31,602 nt of DNA from an uncultured Oscillibacter sp. (GCA_934574045.1 CAKTMK010000026.1:1-31602); one strand, 5' to 3'. Positions 15,300 through 25,097 are shown, counted from the stretch's first letter. The notes: generated by a model from the letters alone, not told the origin. Translations and numbers: made by a program.

Positions 15300-15391
15300 G
15301 AGGAATTTTCAAGCGGAGGGCGGGGCGCTTCGTCCGCTTCGAAACGCTCTTGGCTTCATCCCGCTCCGTGCCCGCCTGCGGGCGGACAGCC

Positions 15392-15459
15392 CCGCGCTGG
15401 CCGCTCCCTCGTGGGGAAGCGGCCAGCCTCCGCTTTCCGCATACTTGCGGCCAGCGCGG
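15392..15459. repeat. Nested inverted repeats with a shared arm
   Basis: A perfect 13-base inverted repeat (15392-15404 with 15447-15459) encloses a second copy of its right arm, so the left arm can alternatively pair with 15418-15427 (10 bases). The two hairpins exclude each other. It lies between the flavodoxin promoter and the terminator of the surface protein gene. Apart from these, 15300-15460 holds no gene. Confidence 0.6.
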
Positions 15460-15460
15460 C

Positions 15461-15507
15461 CCAAAAACAAGCCCAGCGGAGGACGGTTTCCCGTCCTCCG
15501 CTGGGCT
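15461..15507 (-). terminator. Terminator of the SLH surface protein gene
   Basis: Perfect 17-base arms (15470-15486 and 15491-15507) with a 4-base loop are followed on the minus strand by TTGTTTTT... (TGTTTTT). It lies about 75 bases beyond the stop codon. Confidence 0.9.
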
Positions 15508-15583
15508 CTATTTCTTCCGTCTTGGGTCCTTGTTTTGCGGCTTTTTGTTCCGAATCGGCTTCCGCTTTATCCGTTTCAGCCGC

Positions 15584-18500
15584 TCACTTGACGCTCCGGT
15601 AGAGGAACGTAACGATCTGGGCGCGGGTGCAGGCGGTGTTCGGGCTGAAGCCGCCGTCCTTGGTGCCGGTGGTCACGCCGTTTTCCACAGCCCACGCCAC
15701 CGCGGCGGCATAGTAGGCGTTCGCCGCCACGTCAGAAAAGCCCGCCCCGCCGGTCGCGGTGGGAGAACCCGCCGCGCGGTACAGGAACGTGACGCTCTGG
15801 GCACGGGTGCAGGGCGCGTCCGGGTCAAAGCGGCCGTCCTTTGTCCCGGCGGTGATGCCGTTCTCCACGGCCCAGGCCACCGCCTTGGCGTAGTACGCGC
15901 TGTCGGAGACGTCGGCGAAGCCCGCCGCGCTCTTCGGCTCGGGAGAACCCGCCGCGCGCCACAGGAACGTGACGATCTGGGCGCGGGTGCAGGAGCCGTT
16001 GGGATCGAACCGGCCGTCCTTAGTGCCGGAGGTGATGCCCTTCTCCGCGGCCCATGCCACCGCTCCGGCGTAATAGGCCGTGGCCGGAACGTCTGTAAAG
16101 GTCAGTACATTGTCAGTATTCACCAGCAGATACTGGGACAGGTGCTCCGTGGTGAACACGAAAGCCCCGGCCTTCGCGTCGTAGCTGCCGCCCTTGTTCT
16201 CGATGGTGCCGTCGTCCCGGATGAACCAGACGGCCAGCTTGGCCGGGTCCTCGCCGGACTTGAGGGCGTAGGGGATGGAGACGGTCAGCCGTCCGCCGCC
16301 GAAGCCGGACTGCTTCGACGTGCCGACCACCACGTTCACGTCCACCACCACGGCCACCTGCGCCAGAGCGCTCACGGCGCTGCGCTGGGCGTCGGTGAGG
16401 GTGGTCTGCTGGACGGAAACGGTCACGTCCTTTCCGGTCCCGATGGACTCCAGCGCCTTGGCATCCAGCGCGACGGAGCCGGTGGGCAGGGCCACGGTCA
16501 GGCCCGCGCCGGCCTGCTCGGTCTTGCCGATAACGGAGGAGGGCAGCTTGGCGCTGTCCACGTTTTTCAGGCCGGAGACGTCCACGGTGACGCTGCCGCC
16601 GCCGGAGGCCACCGACTCGATCTGCTGGTCGCTGATGCTGATGCTGGCCGTGCTGCCAGAGACGGACGCGTCCACCGTCACCGTGTTTTTCGCGGAGGAA
16701 ACGGGGACCGTGACGGAGGGCGCCGCGGCTGCTCCGCCGCCGCCACCGCCGCCGCCGCCGGTGCTTCCGCCGGAGGTCTTGGCCCACAGGACGGCGGAGC
16801 CGGTCAGCCTGCCGTAGTTTTCATCGTCGGGGGTAAAGCTCCAGCCATAGGACTGGCCCTGCACGATCACTGTGTCCGCCGGATCGTCCCAGGAGAAGGA
16901 GCCATAATTGGGCGTCAGCTTTCCGGTGTCCACCGTCACGCTGCCCAGCGTCTGTCCGCCGGATGTCACGGAGGAAAAGACCGGCGTTCCGGTGGGCTTT
17001 GCCTGACCGATCAGGACGTATACGTTCACCTCCACCGCCGCGAAAGCGTCGTCAGACGGGGTGAACACCAGCGTTTTCATGCCGCTGTCTCCCGTGCCGA
17101 CGGGGGCGGCGTCCTTCCAGCTCCAGACGCCGCTGACGGGCTTTCCGCCAAAGACGGCCGTACCCTTGGCGGCGGAGGCGTTCAGCGGCTTGCCGGTGTA
17201 AGTGGCGGTAATGTCGCTGGCCGTGACGGTCGGGATGTTCTTGTCCGTCAGGGTGACGGTGATCCGGCACTCCGCGTCCTCGTAGTTTTCGGAGCTGACG
17301 GTGACCGCGGCGGTGCGGGTCTCACCGGCGCTGCCGGAGACCGTATAGCTCACCGTGCCGTTTTCGTCCACGGAGAAGCCCTCTCCCGCCGTGACGCGGT
17401 AGGTCAGCTTGCCTGCGTTGCCGGGCATTCCGGTACTGCCGGTGAGGGAGACTGTGCCGCTCGTGCCTGCCTTAGCCATGACGCTGATGGGGGCGAGTTG
17501 AGGCGCGAACCCCTTGAGGATGCTGCCGGTGGTGGAAAACGCGCCGTCTGCGAGAACGTAATTGCGCGCCTTGTCCGAGCTTTCCAGCGTCACCGTGCCG
17601 GTGACCGGCTTCCCGTCGCCGACCTTGGCGTTATCATAGCTGGCCTCAACGGTGTAATCCATGCCGGACGTCAGCCGTTCATTATTCACAAGACCGTTGA
17701 ATTTCACGTCCACGACGGCGTCCGCTTCGCCGTTGAACCGCTTGCTGCCCACCGAGACGGTGAAGGTCAGGGGTGCGGGGGAAATTGCCGCCTCTACACT
17801 GGCGGGGGCGCTGTCGTTGTGGTTTTCGTCGCCCACGGCCTTATACCAGACGGTATACGTGCCAGCGCTGACGGCGGTGGGGATGCGGGCGGCGTATGCG
17901 CCGCCCTGCGTCAGGCTGTACTGCATCGTGCCGCCCGCCGCCACGCTGCCCGGGGCGGTCAGCGCCTGAGCCATGCCGGTGTAGGTCAGGCTGGTCAACG
18001 CCGTGGGCACGGTGATGGACGCGGCGCGGATGTCGGCCTTTTTCACCGTCACGGTGGTCTCATTGCTGAGGACCGTGTAGCCGTCGCAGGAAGCGGCGCA
18101 GCGGACGGTGTGGGTCCCGGCGTTCAGGCTGGCGGGAATATCGTAGGTATTTTTCGTCCCGGTATCGGCGCCCACTGTGTCGCTGTCCAGATACCACGTG
18201 AAGCGGATCGTGCCGGTGCCGTTCACCGCGGCGAGAAGCCGGAGCGGATCGCCGTAGGTGATCGTCTGGGACTCCGGGAGCGTGACGCTCTGAATGGGCG
18301 CTTTGACTACTGTGACACTGCTTGCGGATTTGCCAGCGAGCTGCCCGGCGGTGAGCCAGCTTCCGCCGCTCTTGAAGCCAAAGCCCGGCTCCAGCAGATC
18401 GCCGAGGGTGAGGCCGCTGCCGGTAAGCGTCAGCATACCGACCGTGCCCGGGACGGCGGAGGAATCCCTGATCTTGACCGCGGCGCTGACGGTCACGGCG

Positions 18501-21500
18501 TTCACGTTATGGCCGTTGAGGTCCAGCGTGAATGCTTTGCCGATGCTGAACGCGCCGGGGGAGACCGCGTTCGTCAGCAGCCGGACCGTGTCGCCGGGCT
18601 GGGCGGCGGCGAACGCCGCGTCCGCCGCGTCGTAGTAGGCGGTGGAACCGTTTTTCATGATGCTGGCCGCCATCTGCAGGCCGCAGGCGCATTTTCCGGT
18701 GGACTCGCCGAAGCTGTGCTGATGGGGGACGATCTTCACCACGTCCGCCGTCAGAGGGACGGAGCCGTCCAGCAGAGCGCCGCTCTCGTCCGCGAATGCG
18801 TACCCGTCGGCCAGCACGCTGTTGGGCGCCGCGCCGTCGATAATGGGGCGGGGGTCAACGAGAGCATCCCTGCCGGATCGGATGGTGCCGCCGGAGAGCT
18901 TCACGCTGCCGCCGGAGACCTGAATGCCGCCGTTGAGCACTGCGCCGGGGAGGACGGTCAGACTGCCGCCGGTGACGGCCACGGCGGGGAGCTTCAGATT
19001 ATTGCTGCTGGAGACCTGATTGGCCTTAGAGGTCAGCGTCATGCTGCTGCCGATGGTGAGACTGCCGCTTTCGACCTTGGCGGCCACGCTCCCGCCGGTA
19101 TCCTGTGTGTTCTCCAGCGTGCCGTTGACGACGGTGATGTTCGCGCCCTTCACATTCAGAACGCCGAGGTCGCCGATGTGGGCGGAGAGCGTTTTGCCGT
19201 TCAGGTCGAGGGTGAACGTGCCGCCGACGGCGTTGGGAGCTTTCCCAGCCGGGTAGACGACGCTTTTGAGCAGCGTAACGGTGCCGCTCTGACGGGAACT
19301 TGCCGCGTACAGCGCCTCGCTCAGCGTGTCGTAGAACGTATTGCCCAGCTTCGCGGCCTTCTCCATGCCGCAGGTCTTACAGACGCCGGTGCTGGGGTCG
19401 ACGTTCGCGTGGGGGCAGACGCGCCCGCAGGCACATTTGCCGGTCAGCTCACCGACGTTATCCCGCACACCGTAGGTGCAGGCGTGAGAAACGACCATGA
19501 CCCTCGTATAGCTGAAAGCGCCGGAGCCGTCCAGAATGCGGCCGTTGTCATCCTGAAACGCATAGTTGCCGCCTTTCAGCAGAGCGTTGACCGCGCCGCC
19601 GGCGTTTCCGTTTATGACGGCCGGCCAATGGGTTTTGTAATATGCTCCACCGGAGAGCGCAGCCGCGCCGCCCTCCGCGACGGTCAGGCCGCCGGTGAAC
19701 GTGCCGCCGGTCACGGTCAGGGAAGCGCCGCTCGCCACCTGCGCGGCGCAGCTGTCCTTCGTATCCGCGCTGGTGTAGGCTGCCCCGCCGGTCTCGGCGG
19801 CGCTGCTGTTCTTCACGGTGACGCCCGCGGCAGTGATGTCGAGAACGGGGGCGGCGTTCCGCGAGAGGGTGCGGCCGTTGAAGTCCAGCGTCACGGTCTT
19901 ATCCAGCGTGAGCGCGTCGGTGAGGGTGTGGTCGGACAGGAGCGTGAGGGTGTCGCCGTCCTTGAGCGCTTTGAGCGCCTCCTCCAGCGTTCCGTACCTC
20001 GTTTCGCCGATGGCCGCTTCCATGGAATCCGGATTCAGCGTATTGCAGTAGATGCAGTTTTTGGCTGTGCCGTAATCGTGGTCCGTACACGGCTTCACCG
20101 TCACCGTGCCGGTCAGGTCCTTGTCCGTGAGGGCGGAGCGCTCCACCTGCTGGCCGTCAGCCGTCACATAGCAGTACCCGTCCGCAAGCTGCGCGGCAAG
20201 GCTGCCGATATTGCTGCGGAGGTTTGTGAACGTGCCGCCGGTGAACTGGAGCAAGGAGTCTTTGTGGAAATAAATACCGTATGCGTTGTCTCCGGAGGCG
20301 GAGAATGTGCCGCCGGAGATGGTCCCGCGCACGGGCGATTTCGCATCCCAGATCACCACGGCGGCGTGGCCGTCAAGCTGGTTATTTTCGGTCATGGGAG
20401 AATAGTAGAAATTGTAACTGCCGCTGTAAGTGAACGTGCCGCCCTCGATGTTCAGCTCGCCATTCTGAAAGACCGCGATCGAGCCGTTCAGCGTGCCGGT
20501 TTTCCCGCTGTCCTTCACGGTCAGCGTTGCGAGTGCGGTGCTGCCGCCCTTACTGACTTGGATTTTGCCGGTCAGCGTTTTCCCGTTCAGGTCGAGGGTG
20601 AGAGAAGACTGGTAACCAATCGTAAAAGACCCAACCTCCGCGTTGCTCAGCAGCTTGACGCTCAGACTCTGAGGGTTGCTGTAATTGTCGAGCGTACTCA
20701 GCGCGGTGCTGAGGTCTGCGGCGCTCTCGTAATACGTTCTGTCCCCGCTGACCGCCGCAGCCTGTGTGCCGCAGGTGGAGCATTTTCCCGCCTCGCTCCA
20801 ATTATGAGCGCAGGAATGCCTGCTCACGGTCACATGGTCCGTTTCGGTGGAGTAATCGCCCAGAGTGAGCCTGCAGTAATACACGTAGCTGCCGTCAGCC
20901 AGATCGTCGAGAGAAAGAGTGCTGCTGGTTCCGACGGCGGCGCTGCCGCCCTCCTTGAACCACGCATAGGAGATCTCGCCGCTCTGGCCCTCCGCCGGCT
21001 CGGCAGCCACCGTCAGGGACGGCGCGGTCTTGTCCCGGTCGGTGTTCCAGTCCACATTTGCGGGCTGCCGCGTGATGGTCAGCGGCGCGCCCTGCACGGT
21101 GACGGTCACGGCGGCGGATTTCACCTCGTCGCTGACGAGACGGAGGGAGTAGTCCCCGGCCTTTGCCGCCGTGGTGCTGGAAATGCGGATCTGGCCGCTG
21201 CTGAGGACGGCGGACAGGCCGCCGGGCGCGGTCTCGACCCAGTCCTCGCCGGATTCCCATTGGATCTTGGCCGTTTTCAGCAGCTGCTGGCTGGCCGAGA
21301 CGTCGACGATGGTGGGCGTGGACGCGCCCGCCCGCATGGTGACGGCTGCCGGGGTGAAGGAAAAGGTCTGGCTGTTGTTGTAGACCAGAAGGGTCTTGCG
21401 GCCGGTTGTACTGACCGTGCCGGTCGTTGAACCCTCTGCCCGGTCAATAGAAATTTCCGTCAGGTGCGAATCGGCGGCTTCTTTGGTGGCGTAATAGGTG

Positions 21501-22537
21501 CTGCTGCCGTAGGCGGCCATGCCGCTGCCCTCGCAGGTCAATGTGCTCTTGTAAGGAAAGAGGACCGAATTCGTACTGCTGGCGGCAAAGAACGTTCCGC
21601 TGCCGCTCACGGTAACGGATGTTGAATTGGTGAAGCTGTAATCATTTGTGCTGACCACCGACAGGCTGCCGGAGCCGCTGACAACAGTGCTGCTGTCACT
21701 GTCGATGGGCACGATTGCCTTTCCAGCGGTCACGTTCACCGTGCTGTTATCCGTCACCGTGATATCTTTGACTTGAATGCCTGTGCCTTTCGCGGCGGTG
21801 ACGGTCAGGCTGCCGCTGCCCTGAAAGGTGACGGAGGGGGCGCTCGAACCACCGTATGCGAGCCCCTGCCCGGAGGCGGCTGTATTGCTGATCGTGTTTT
21901 CACCGACCAGAACGATCGTTACGTTTCCGGAAGGAAGATTTACAGCGCTCCCGGATTTAAGGGCGCAGGTGATATCGACATTTGTAAGGGTCAGGGTCAG
22001 GTTCTCACAGTCCCAGCTCCAACCGTCTCCGCTTTTGGTTCCCAAAGAGACGAGCGATAATTGCCCGTCATAGGTGTTCCGCGTATCCGCCGCCATGGGG
22101 ACGGCTGCGCCTGTCTCTCCCGCCAGTGCGGCGAGGGCTGCGCACAGGGCGTCGTACCGGGCGAAGTCCACCTGGGCGCGCTGCTCGTCCGTCAGCGCCG
22201 CCTTGGCCGCGTCCACGGCGTCCAGCGCGTCAACGATCTCGTCCGCGCCGTCCTCGGCGACGTTCTCCGCGTCCGGCAGCGCGTCGATCAGCGCCTGAAG
22301 CGCCGTTACGGTGCTGTCCGCATTGTCGGTGCTGTCCGTGTCAACTGCGCCGTCCGCATCTTCCGCGTTTGTGCCGTCCGCATCGGCGGGTGAGTTCTCC
22401 GCTCCGCCGCCGGAGGGGGCGGGGATCTCCGTTTCCGTCTGCGGCGCGTCGACAGGCTCCTCCGCCAGCGCTGCCGTCGGCAGCAGCGTCAGGCTCAGCG
22501 CCAGCGCCATCAAAAGGGCTGTGATCCGTTTTTTCAT
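15584..22537 (-). CDS. Giant secreted SLH-domain surface protein
   Basis: The 2317-residue protein has a signal peptide (MKKRITALLMALALSLTLL, cleavage after ALA at ~25) and an acidic Asp/Ala-rich start. The body is a long beta-helix/Ig-like succession of repeat strands (LTLDLNGKTLTGKI, TLDLNGKTLSAHI, FTLDLNGHNVNAV). Four CxxC-bearing ribbon-like inserts occur near residues 577-592, 818-830, 1017-1058 and 1271-1284. YDG/MBG-like beta domains follow (about 1420-1700), then a Gly-run hinge (GGSTGGGGGGGGG, ~1930). Three SLH domains at ~2145-2317 (GITSGTKDGRFDP and TRAQ motifs) bind secondary wall polymers. A surface adhesin or S-layer-associated role is likely; the ligand is unknown. AGGAGGAG precedes the start. 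Confidence 0.92.
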   Translation of the reverse strand: MKKRITALLMALALSLTLLPTAALAEEPVDAPQTETEIPAPSGGGAENSPADADGTNAEDADGAVDTDSTDNADSTVTALQALIDALPDAENVAEDGADEIVDALDAVDAAKAALTDEQRAQVDFARYDALCAALAALAGETGAAVPMAADTRNTYDGQLSLVSLGTKSGDGWSWDCENLTLTLTNVDITCALKSGSAVNLPSGNVTIVLVGENTISNTAASGQGLAYGGSSAPSVTFQGSGSLTVTAAKGTGIQVKDITVTDNSTVNVTAGKAIVPIDSDSSTVVSGSGSLSVVSTNDYSFTNSTSVTVSGSGTFFAASSTNSVLFPYKSTLTCEGSGMAAYGSSTYYATKEAADSHLTEISIDRAEGSTTGTVSTTGRKTLLVYNNSQTFSFTPAAVTMRAGASTPTIVDVSASQQLLKTAKIQWESGEDWVETAPGGLSAVLSSGQIRISSTTAAKAGDYSLRLVSDEVKSAAVTVTVQGAPLTITRQPANVDWNTDRDKTAPSLTVAAEPAEGQSGEISYAWFKEGGSAAVGTSSTLSLDDLADGSYVYYCRLTLGDYSTETDHVTVSRHSCAHNWSEAGKCSTCGTQAAAVSGDRTYYESAADLSTALSTLDNYSNPQSLSVKLLSNAEVGSFTIGYQSSLTLDLNGKTLTGKIQVSKGGSTALATLTVKDSGKTGTLNGSIAVFQNGELNIEGGTFTYSGSYNFYYSPMTENNQLDGHAAVVIWDAKSPVRGTISGGTFSASGDNAYGIYFHKDSLLQFTGGTFTNLRSNIGSLAAQLADGYCYVTADGQQVERSALTDKDLTGTVTVKPCTDHDYGTAKNCIYCNTLNPDSMEAAIGETRYGTLEEALKALKDGDTLTLLSDHTLTDALTLDKTVTLDFNGRTLSRNAAPVLDITAAGVTVKNSSAAETGGAAYTSADTKDSCAAQVASGASLTVTGGTFTGGLTVAEGGAAALSGGAYYKTHWPAVINGNAGGAVNALLKGGNYAFQDDNGRILDGSGAFSYTRVMVVSHACTYGVRDNVGELTGKCACGRVCPHANVDPSTGVCKTCGMEKAAKLGNTFYDTLSEALYAASSRQSGTVTLLKSVVYPAGKAPNAVGGTFTLDLNGKTLSAHIGDLGVLNVKGANITVVNGTLENTQDTGGSVAAKVESGSLTIGSSMTLTSKANQVSSSNNLKLPAVAVTGGSLTVLPGAVLNGGIQVSGGSVKLSGGTIRSGRDALVDPRPIIDGAAPNSVLADGYAFADESGALLDGSVPLTADVVKIVPHQHSFGESTGKCACGLQMAASIMKNGSTAYYDAADAAFAAAQPGDTVRLLTNAVSPGAFSIGKAFTLDLNGHNVNAVTVSAAVKIRDSSAVPGTVGMLTLTGSGLTLGDLLEPGFGFKSGGSWLTAGQLAGKSASSVTVVKAPIQSVTLPESQTITYGDPLRLLAAVNGTGTIRFTWYLDSDTVGADTGTKNTYDIPASLNAGTHTVRCAASCDGYTVLSNETTVTVKKADIRAASITVPTALTSLTYTGMAQALTAPGSVAAGGTMQYSLTQGGAYAARIPTAVSAGTYTVWYKAVGDENHNDSAPASVEAAISPAPLTFTVSVGSKRFNGEADAVVDVKFNGLVNNERLTSGMDYTVEASYDNAKVGDGKPVTGTVTLESSDKARNYVLADGAFSTTGSILKGFAPQLAPISVMAKAGTSGTVSLTGSTGMPGNAGKLTYRVTAGEGFSVDENGTVSYTVSGSAGETRTAAVTVSSENYEDAECRITVTLTDKNIPTVTASDITATYTGKPLNASAAKGTAVFGGKPVSGVWSWKDAAPVGTGDSGMKTLVFTPSDDAFAAVEVNVYVLIGQAKPTGTPVFSSVTSGGQTLGSVTVDTGKLTPNYGSFSWDDPADTVIVQGQSYGWSFTPDDENYGRLTGSAVLWAKTSGGSTGGGGGGGGGAAAAPSVTVPVSSAKNTVTVDASVSGSTASISISDQQIESVASGGGSVTVDVSGLKNVDSAKLPSSVIGKTEQAGAGLTVALPTGSVALDAKALESIGTGKDVTVSVQQTTLTDAQRSAVSALAQVAVVVDVNVVVGTSKQSGFGGGRLTVSIPYALKSGEDPAKLAVWFIRDDGTIENKGGSYDAKAGAFVFTTEHLSQYLLVNTDNVLTFTDVPATAYYAGAVAWAAEKGITSGTKDGRFDPNGSCTRAQIVTFLWRAAGSPEPKSAAGFADVSDSAYYAKAVAWAVENGITAGTKDGRFDPDAPCTRAQSVTFLYRAAGSPTATGGAGFSDVAANAYYAAAVAWAVENGVTTGTKDGGFSPNTACTRAQIVTFLYRSVK

Positions 22538-22617
22538 GTGCTCCTCCTGCTTCTTCCGCCGCGCCGGGGCGCGGTCCGGTCTGCTTTTTCTCCGGACGCG
22601 CTCCGCCCCGCGGCGCG

Positions 22618-22649
22618 AAAAAAGCGGGGGGACGGAACCGTCCCCCCGC
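22618..22649 (-). terminator. Intrinsic terminator in the leader of the surface protein gene
   Basis: Perfect 12-base GC-rich arms (22624-22635 and 22638-22649) with a 2-base centre are followed by six T on the minus strand. It lies ~190 bases after the P-II-like gene but also downstream of a promoter (22786-22814), so it may be both that operon's terminator and an attenuator in the surface protein leader. Confidence 0.85.
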
Positions 22650-22785
22650 GTATCGGCAGCTTCCGGGGGCGGCGGTGCGCCGCGCCTGCATTTTCCGCGC
22701 GGCGCGTCGGTTCAGCCGCCCGGTCAAATACGGAATATGCGCCCGGACACGGCCCGAAACGGGCCGGACATCCGAACTCTCTGCC

Positions 22786-22814
22786 AGTATATCACGGATA
22801 TTTTAGTTTGTGAA
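22786..22814 (-). promoter_or_regulatory. Promoter for the surface protein leader
   Basis: On the minus strand, TTCACA (22814-22809) and TATACT (22791-22786) are separated by 17 bases. The RNA would run through a ~240-base leader, with a terminator hairpin, to the surface protein start. The rest of the 22538-22785 leader is GC-rich and contains no gene. Confidence 0.65.
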
Positions 22815-22841
22815 CTGGACCAAAGTCTAGGTTTTCGGCCC

Positions 22842-23525
22842 TCAGTCGTCATCCTCGATCAGGCGCAGGCCCGCCGTGGCCGAGACGGGAAGCGTGAAGC
22901 AGATGGACTTGGCCTTGCTCTGCATCCCGGCGCTGTGCATGATGGCGGACATGATGTCGTTGCGCTTTTCCCGGCGGACGACGATGAAGATCATCTCCTT
23001 CTCCGCGGCAAGGGAGATGCCGAGGAACTTTTCCGCGCCCTCCATGCCGGTGCCCTTGGCGTGGATGACCGTGCCTCCGGCCGCGCCCGCCCCCCGGGCC
23101 GCGTCCATGATGAGGTCGCTGTAGCCGTGGTTGGCGACCACCAGCAAAAGCTCATGGGTGGTGTCCTTCATGGTGGATTCCTCCCCTTTCTGATAGTTCT
23201 GGTGCTCCGTCAGGAACAAAAGCTCCCGCCGCCCGCCGATGCTGCTCAGGGGGACGGTGAAGGCGATGCCCGTTCCGGGCACGTCGATCTGAAGCTCGCG
23301 GCACAGGCCCCGGCGCAGCTCCTCCCACTTTTCGCCGGTGACCATGCTGAAAAAGACGCACTTGTCGCTCCGCTCCAGACCGAGGCAGTTGAGCGTTTCG
23401 TTGCTGGCCGTTCCCAGCGCCAGCGAGATGAACTGCACCGGGACCTGCCGCGCGCGGTAAAACGAGAGGAACGCGGTCAGGCGGCTGCGCTCGGTGATGG
23501 TGGTCATGAGGTATAATTCGCTCAT
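22842..23525 (-). CDS. P-II-like (GlnB-fold) regulatory protein paired with DUF1538
   Basis: The 227-residue protein looks like two P-II-type ferredoxin-fold halves. The N-terminal half (about 1-100) begins LYLMTTITERSRLTAFLSFYR; the C-terminal half (about 120-215) carries HELLLVVANHGYSDLIMDAARGAGAAGGTVIHAKGTG and IFIVVRREKRNDIMSAI, closely resembling GlnB beta strands and T-loop region (ARGAGAAGGTVIHA). P-II proteins sense nucleotides and 2-oxoglutarate and gate membrane transporters. It starts 11 bases after the DUF1538 stop with an AGGAGG site, so it probably regulates that membrane protein. The nucleotide-binding residues could not be checked individually. Confidence 0.82.
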   Translation of the reverse strand: MSELYLMTTITERSRLTAFLSFYRARQVPVQFISLALGTASNETLNCLGLERSDKCVFFSMVTGEKWEELRRGLCRELQIDVPGTGIAFTVPLSSIGGRRELLFLTEHQNYQKGEESTMKDTTHELLLVVANHGYSDLIMDAARGAGAAGGTVIHAKGTGMEGAEKFLGISLAAEKEMIFIVVRREKRNDIMSAIMHSAGMQSKAKSICFTLPVSATAGLRLIEDDD

Positions 23526-23536
23526 ACGGGACCTCC

Positions 23537-25057
23537 TTACAGGTCGATGATCGCCAGATCATCCAGCCCGGACAGCACGTCCGGCGCGGCGGGCTGGGGC
23601 GCGCGGCGGGTCCGCAGCCGGTACAAAAGACCCAGACCCTGAATGGTGATGAGGGGCGTCATGGCCACCATGGCCACTACGCCGAAGGCGTCGGTCACGA
23701 TGTTCCCGCCCACGGCGGCGCAGGCGCCCATGGCGAAGGGGAGCAGGAACGTGGTTGCCATGGGGCCGGAGGCCACTCCGCCGGAGTCGAAGGCGATGGC
23801 GGTGAAGATCTTCGGCACGAAGAAGGAGAGGAGGATGGCGGCGGCGTATCCGGGGACCAGCAGATAGAAAATGGAGATGCCGGTGAGCACCCGCACCATG
23901 GCAAGGCCCACAGAAACGGCCACGCCGATGGACAGGGAGTGCTTCATGGCCGCGCCGGAGATGGCGCCGTCGGTCAGCTCCTCCACCTGCCGCATCAGCA
24001 CGTAGACCGCAGGCTCGGCCATGACGATGAAGTAGCCGATCACCATGCCGATGGGGATGATGACGGCGCGGCAGGGCAGGGCGGCGATCACGCTGCCGAG
24101 GTAGCTGCCCGCGGGCATGAAGCCCACGTTCACGCCGGTGAGGAAAATCACAAGGCCCACATAGGTGTACGCAAGGCCTACGCCGATGCGGATAAGCTGC
24201 TTTTTCTCAAGATGGAGGGACACGGCGTTGAACACGGCGAAGAATCCGGCAATGGGCAGCAGGGAGACGGCGATCTCCCGGATGTACGCGGGGAACGAGC
24301 CGGCGAACAGGCGGCCCAGCGCGGCGGTGTCCTCGATCTCGGGAATGACCACCGCGGTGTAGCTCCCGCCCTCGGGCCGGAAAATAAGGCTCAGCAGCAG
24401 GACGGCCAGGATCGGCCCGATGGAGCACAGGGCCACGAGGCCGAAGCTGTCGTTGGCGCTGTGGCGGTCGCTTCGGATGGCGGACACGCCGATGCCCATG
24501 GCCATGATGAACGGGACGGTCATGGGGCCGGTGGTCACGCCGCCGGAGTCGAACGCCACAGCCAGAAAGTCCCGGGGGACGAACATGGCGAGGATAAAGA
24601 CCAGAATGTAAAAGCCCACCAGCAGCGCGTTGAGCGGGACGGAGAGCAGCATACGCAGCATCGCAAAGCACAGGAACAGGCCCACGCCCACGGCCACCGT
24701 CACGATCAGAACTGCGTTGGGGACCGCCTGCACCTGATTGGCCAGCACCTGAAGGTCCGGCTCGGAGATGGTGATGAGAAAGCCCAGCAGGAAGCCGAGG
24801 GGCAGCATGATGGCTACGCGGCGCGATTTTGTGATGCACGTGCCCACGCGCTCGCCCATGGGCGACATCGCCAGCTCCGCGCCCAGAGAGAAGAACGTCA
24901 TGCCGACGACCAGCATGACCGCGCCGAAGAGGAACGCGGTCAGCACGCTGGTGGGCAGCGGCGCGATGGTAAAGCTCAGCAGCAGCACGATACATAAAAT
25001 GGGCGCGACGGCGGACAGAGACTCGTTCAGCTTTTCCTGCAGGTGGCTTCGATACAA
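23537..25057 (-). CDS. DUF1538 membrane protein, duplicated
   Basis: This 506-residue integral membrane protein is an internal duplication. Both halves contain an E-P segment (LITISEPDLQVLANQV and FIVMAEPAVYVLMRQV) and the signature FDSGGVTTGPMTVPFI / FDSGGVASGPMATTFL, with many hydrophobic helices (about twelve or more). It matches the DUF1538 family, thought to be transporters, often beside P-II-like proteins; the substrate is unknown. The first codon is TTG (25057), preceded at 8 bases by AAAGGAG; no ATG fits, so this is a rare start that may keep expression low. An AT-rich promoter-like zone with an inverted repeat lies at 25124-25166. Confidence 0.85.
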   Translation of the reverse strand: MYRSHLQEKLNESLSAVAPILCIVLLLSFTIAPLPTSVLTAFLFGAVMLVVGMTFFSLGAELAMSPMGERVGTCITKSRRVAIMLPLGFLLGFLITISEPDLQVLANQVQAVPNAVLIVTVAVGVGLFLCFAMLRMLLSVPLNALLVGFYILVFILAMFVPRDFLAVAFDSGGVTTGPMTVPFIMAMGIGVSAIRSDRHSANDSFGLVALCSIGPILAVLLLSLIFRPEGGSYTAVVIPEIEDTAALGRLFAGSFPAYIREIAVSLLPIAGFFAVFNAVSLHLEKKQLIRIGVGLAYTYVGLVIFLTGVNVGFMPAGSYLGSVIAALPCRAVIIPIGMVIGYFIVMAEPAVYVLMRQVEELTDGAISGAAMKHSLSIGVAVSVGLAMVRVLTGISIFYLLVPGYAAAILLSFFVPKIFTAIAFDSGGVASGPMATTFLLPFAMGACAAVGGNIVTDAFGVVAMVAMTPLITIQGLGLLYRLRTRRAPQPAAPDVLSGLDDLAIIDL

Positions 25058-25097
25058 AATGGGAGCTCCTTTCCGGTCATGGATTTGAGACGGCGTG

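Noticed and set aside
14723..21430. A 2235-codon open frame on the plus strand
   Set aside because: It is the antisense shadow of the SLH surface protein. It has no ribosome binding site, its composition (His/Gly/Arg/Val-rich) is that of a GC-rich mirror frame, and it crosses the flavodoxin gene and three intergenic signals.
22640..22785. Cyclic di-GMP riboswitch upstream of the surface protein
   Set aside because: Such leaders often control adhesins, but the conserved ACGCAAAGCC-type core and receptor pairing are not visible here.
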